From Betaproteobacteria bacterium (GTDB taxonomy: Bacteria; Pseudomonadota; Gammaproteobacteria; Burkholderiales; SG8-41), in contig JANXRI010000127.1 of the NCBI GenBank assembly GCA_025353085.1, forward strand, positions 1-15,538: DNA of 15,538 nt, written 5' to 3'. The notes beneath the pieces are model-generated. The model was not told where the DNA came from and made no database searches. It saw only the letters and a program-made list of their open reading frames with translations. Of the stretch, positions 13,991 through 15,538 are shown piece after piece. Position 1 is the first letter of the stretch. Each line of letters starts with the position of its first letter. A program made the translations under genes and the position numbers.

Positions 13991-14968
13991 TCACTCGGGC
14001 CTGGCGCCCGAGTCGCGCACGACCTTGCCCCATTTTGCATTTTCAGACTTTATGAAAACAGCGAATGCGTCGGGCGTATTGCCCGCGGGTTCCGCGCCCT
14101 GCGCAACAAGTTTTGCGCGTGTCTCCGGCGCGGCCAGAGCTCTCGCCATCGCGCTGTGAATTTTCTGGATCACTTCGCGCGGCGTGCCACGCGGTGCGAA
14201 CAAACCATACCAGGTGTCCGCGCTATAGCCGGGCAGTGTTTCCGAAATCGCCGGGATGTCGGGAACCACGCTTGAGCGTTTGATCGATGTGACGCCAAGG
14301 GCACGCAGCTTGCCCGCCTTGATCAGCGGCAGTGTCGGCAGCAATCCGTCGAACATCAAATCCGCTTCGCTCGCTAGTACGGCAACGCGCCCCGGCGTGC
14401 TGCCTTTGTACGGCACGTGCGTCATGCGGATGCCCGCCATGCTTTCAAACAGCGCGGTGCCCAGATGCACCGCCGAGCCGGTGCCCGACGATGCATAGTT
14501 GATGGCGCCGGGCTTCGCTTTCGCGAGCGCGATCAGCTCGCCGATTGATTTGGCGGCAAACGACGAATGAACGATCACGACCGACGTGCCGGTCGCGATC
14601 TGCGTGATCGGGACCAAATCGCGCTCCGCGTTGAACGGCAGCTTCGCGCCGTACAGCGCGGGATTGATCACGACGTTGCCGGTCGATGCCGAAACGAGCG
14701 TATAGCCGTCGGGCGTTGCCTTGGCGACGAGATCGACACCTATAATTCCATTGGCGCCCGGGCGGTTGTCGACGACGACTTGCTGGCCGAATGCAGCGGC
14801 AAGCGTGTCCGCAGCGAGCCGGCCGAGCGTGTCGCCGGTGCCGCCGGCCGCGAGCGGCACGATGATGCGAATCGGCTTGCCGGGATAAGGTTGCGCGCCT
14901 GCGATGCCCGCGCTGAACATTATTATCGCGAGCAGCGCCGGGCCAAGACATTTCGTGTGAACGCTCAT
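13991..14968 (-). CDS. Bug/TctC-family periplasmic solute-binding receptor (right operon, first)
   Basis: A 325-residue secreted receptor. Signal peptide MSVHTKCLGPALLAIIMFSA followed by GIAGA before QPYPGKP. The mature protein has IRIIVPLAAGGTGDTLGR, VVVDNRPGANGIIGVD, DGYTLVSASTGNVVIN, YASSGTGSAVHLGTALFESMAG and HVPYKGSTPGRVAVL. The ATG at 14968 overlaps the TGA of the PrpD-family gene as ATGA, so translation is coupled. Together with the lyase and the PrpD-like enzyme it forms a capture-and-degrade operon. The signal peptide contains a cysteine at residue 7 but no lipobox, so a soluble periplasmic protein is expected. The ligand is unknown. Confidence 0.92.
   Translation of the reverse strand: MSVHTKCLGPALLAIIMFSAGIAGAQPYPGKPIRIIVPLAAGGTGDTLGRLAADTLAAAFGQQVVVDNRPGANGIIGVDLVAKATPDGYTLVSASTGNVVINPALYGAKLPFNAERDLVPITQIATGTSVVIVHSSFAAKSIGELIALAKAKPGAINYASSGTGSAVHLGTALFESMAGIRMTHVPYKGSTPGRVAVLASEADLMFDGLLPTLPLIKAGKLRALGVTSIKRSSVVPDIPAISETLPGYSADTWYGLFAPRGTPREVIQKIHSAMARALAAPETRAKLVAQGAEPAGNTPDAFAVFIKSENAKWGKVVRDSGARPE
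13993..14013. repeat. 8-bp perfect hairpin at the 3' end of a Bug gene
   Basis: ACTCGGGC (13993-14000) and GCCCGAGT (14006-14013) form a perfect GC-rich stem around CTGGC, overlapping the last codons and stop of the upstream Bug gene on the minus strand. No T-run follows, so it is probably not a full terminator. It could stabilise the upstream message or partly attenuate the operon before the next Bug gene. Confidence 0.4.
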
Positions 14969-15538
14969 TGCGCCGCGGCTGCGCGCGCAAGCTCGGCAAC
15001 GTCGGCGAGCTCGGCGACTCGCCAGGTTAGCGCTATCAATGCATTCGTTTGCGCTACGGGCAAGACGCCGTCTGCCAACCCGCGCACCTTTGCTTCAAGA
15101 TCGCGGTCGCTCATCGGATTTTCCGCGCTGCCGACGACGCACTCGATGCGTTTGTCGAGCACCGTTCCGTTCTTGAGTGTGATCGCGACATGCGCGGCAA
15201 TCTCCGGTAGCTGAGCATCGGCGCTCGCGGTGATTTTCGCGCGCAGCTCGACAACTTCCGGTGCGTTGACGCGCGCATCGCTATATTGATGCTCGCCGGC
15301 CGCGCCATCGACCAGGGCGACCGCCGCCGAATGATAAATACTCCATTTTGATTTGAGGCCGTTGGGCGGCGCCTTGATGCCCGTGAGTTCGAGCGCACGC
15401 GGACTGACATTTAGCGCGACGTGTTGGATATCCGTCGGGCGCAATTTGTTTTCATTACGTAACTGAATGCACGCATCGATGACCGGATGCGCGACCACGC
15501 CGCACGCAAACGGTTTGTAGCTGTTGGCGAGAATTTCG
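14965..15538 (-). CDS. MmgE/PrpD-family protein, C-terminal part
   Basis: The last 190 or so residues of an MmgE/PrpD-family protein; the start lies beyond the right window edge. The visible part begins EILANSYKPFACGVVAHPVIDACIQL, the segment joining the helical domain to the lid domain in this family. It continues with VALNVSPRALELTG, WSIYHSAAVALVDG and the ending with PMSDRDLEAKVRGL, all typical of the family. Members include 2-methylcitrate dehydratase and cis-aconitate decarboxylase, and many uncharacterised catabolic isomerases or dehydratases. The usual catalytic region is largely outside the window. The TGA overlaps the following Bug ATG by ATGA. Next to an ICL-family lyase it suggests a methylcitrate-like or branched dicarboxylate pathway, but Bug-linked PrpD homologues are frequent and not always in propionate metabolism. 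Confidence 0.87.
   Translation of the reverse strand, partial: EILANSYKPFACGVVAHPVIDACIQLRNENKLRPTDIQHVALNVSPRALELTGIKAPPNGLKSKWSIYHSAAVALVDGAAGEHQYSDARVNAPEVVELRAKITASADAQLPEIAAHVAITLKNGTVLDKRIECVVGSAENPMSDRDLEAKVRGLADGVLPVAQTNALIALTWRVAELADVAELARAAAAQ

Noticed and set aside
13539..14159. 206-codon plus-strand open frame opposite the right Bug genes
   Set aside because: Mirror of well-supported Bug coding sequence, with no family resemblance and no ribosome-binding site.

Overview
The window reads as a chromosomal segment of a betaproteobacterium (Burkholderiales-like, probably environmental). It is GC-rich with short intergenic gaps. It holds four periplasmic Bug/TctC-type solute receptors next to carboxylate and acyl-CoA catabolic enzymes, a layout typical of Bordetella, Achromobacter and Cupriavidus relatives. 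The assignment rests on gene content only. No rRNA, tRNA, CRISPR array, transposase or insertion sequence was seen.

Layout. The left edge carries the 3' end of an SDR dehydrogenase resembling 3-hydroxybutyrate dehydrogenase (2-259, +). It converges on a leuCD-like hydro-lyase pair (256-2027, -). Divergent from leuC is a plus-strand operon (2118-6619): a BKACE-family beta-keto acid cleavage enzyme, a glutaredoxin-DinB fusion, a 3-hydroxyisobutyrate-dehydrogenase-family reductase and two tandem Bug receptors. A defence-like block follows on the minus strand (6647-11922): an AAA_14/DUF4143 ATPase translationally coupled to a 1335-residue NACHT-like NTPase with a C-terminal PD-(D/E)xK-like nuclease motif. 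A 32-bp perfect palindrome sits over its probable promoter. The right part (12040 to the window end, -) is another catabolic operon read PrpD-family protein, Bug, Bug, isocitrate-lyase/PEP-mutase-family enzyme.

The main discovery candidate is the glutaredoxin-DinB gene (2974-3747). Its frame is interrupted by one TGA exactly where the nucleophilic cysteine of the glutaredoxin CxxC motif belongs. A 6-bp hairpin with G and U in a 5-nt loop lies at the distance expected of a bacterial SECIS element. TGA ends several other genes here at normal family lengths, so this is not general recoding. The simplest reading is a selenocysteine-containing (UxxC) glutaredoxin fused to a DinB-like metal-binding four-helix domain, a combination I do not recall as a described selenoprotein.

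How the genes may work together. The Bug receptors would capture a carboxylic or aromatic acid outside the inner membrane. The hydro-lyase, BKACE, hydroxyacid dehydrogenase, PrpD-like and ICL-like lyase enzymes would degrade a branched or keto acid to central metabolites. The substrate cannot be read from sequence. The NTPase block appears to be an accessory insertion between the two catabolic operons.
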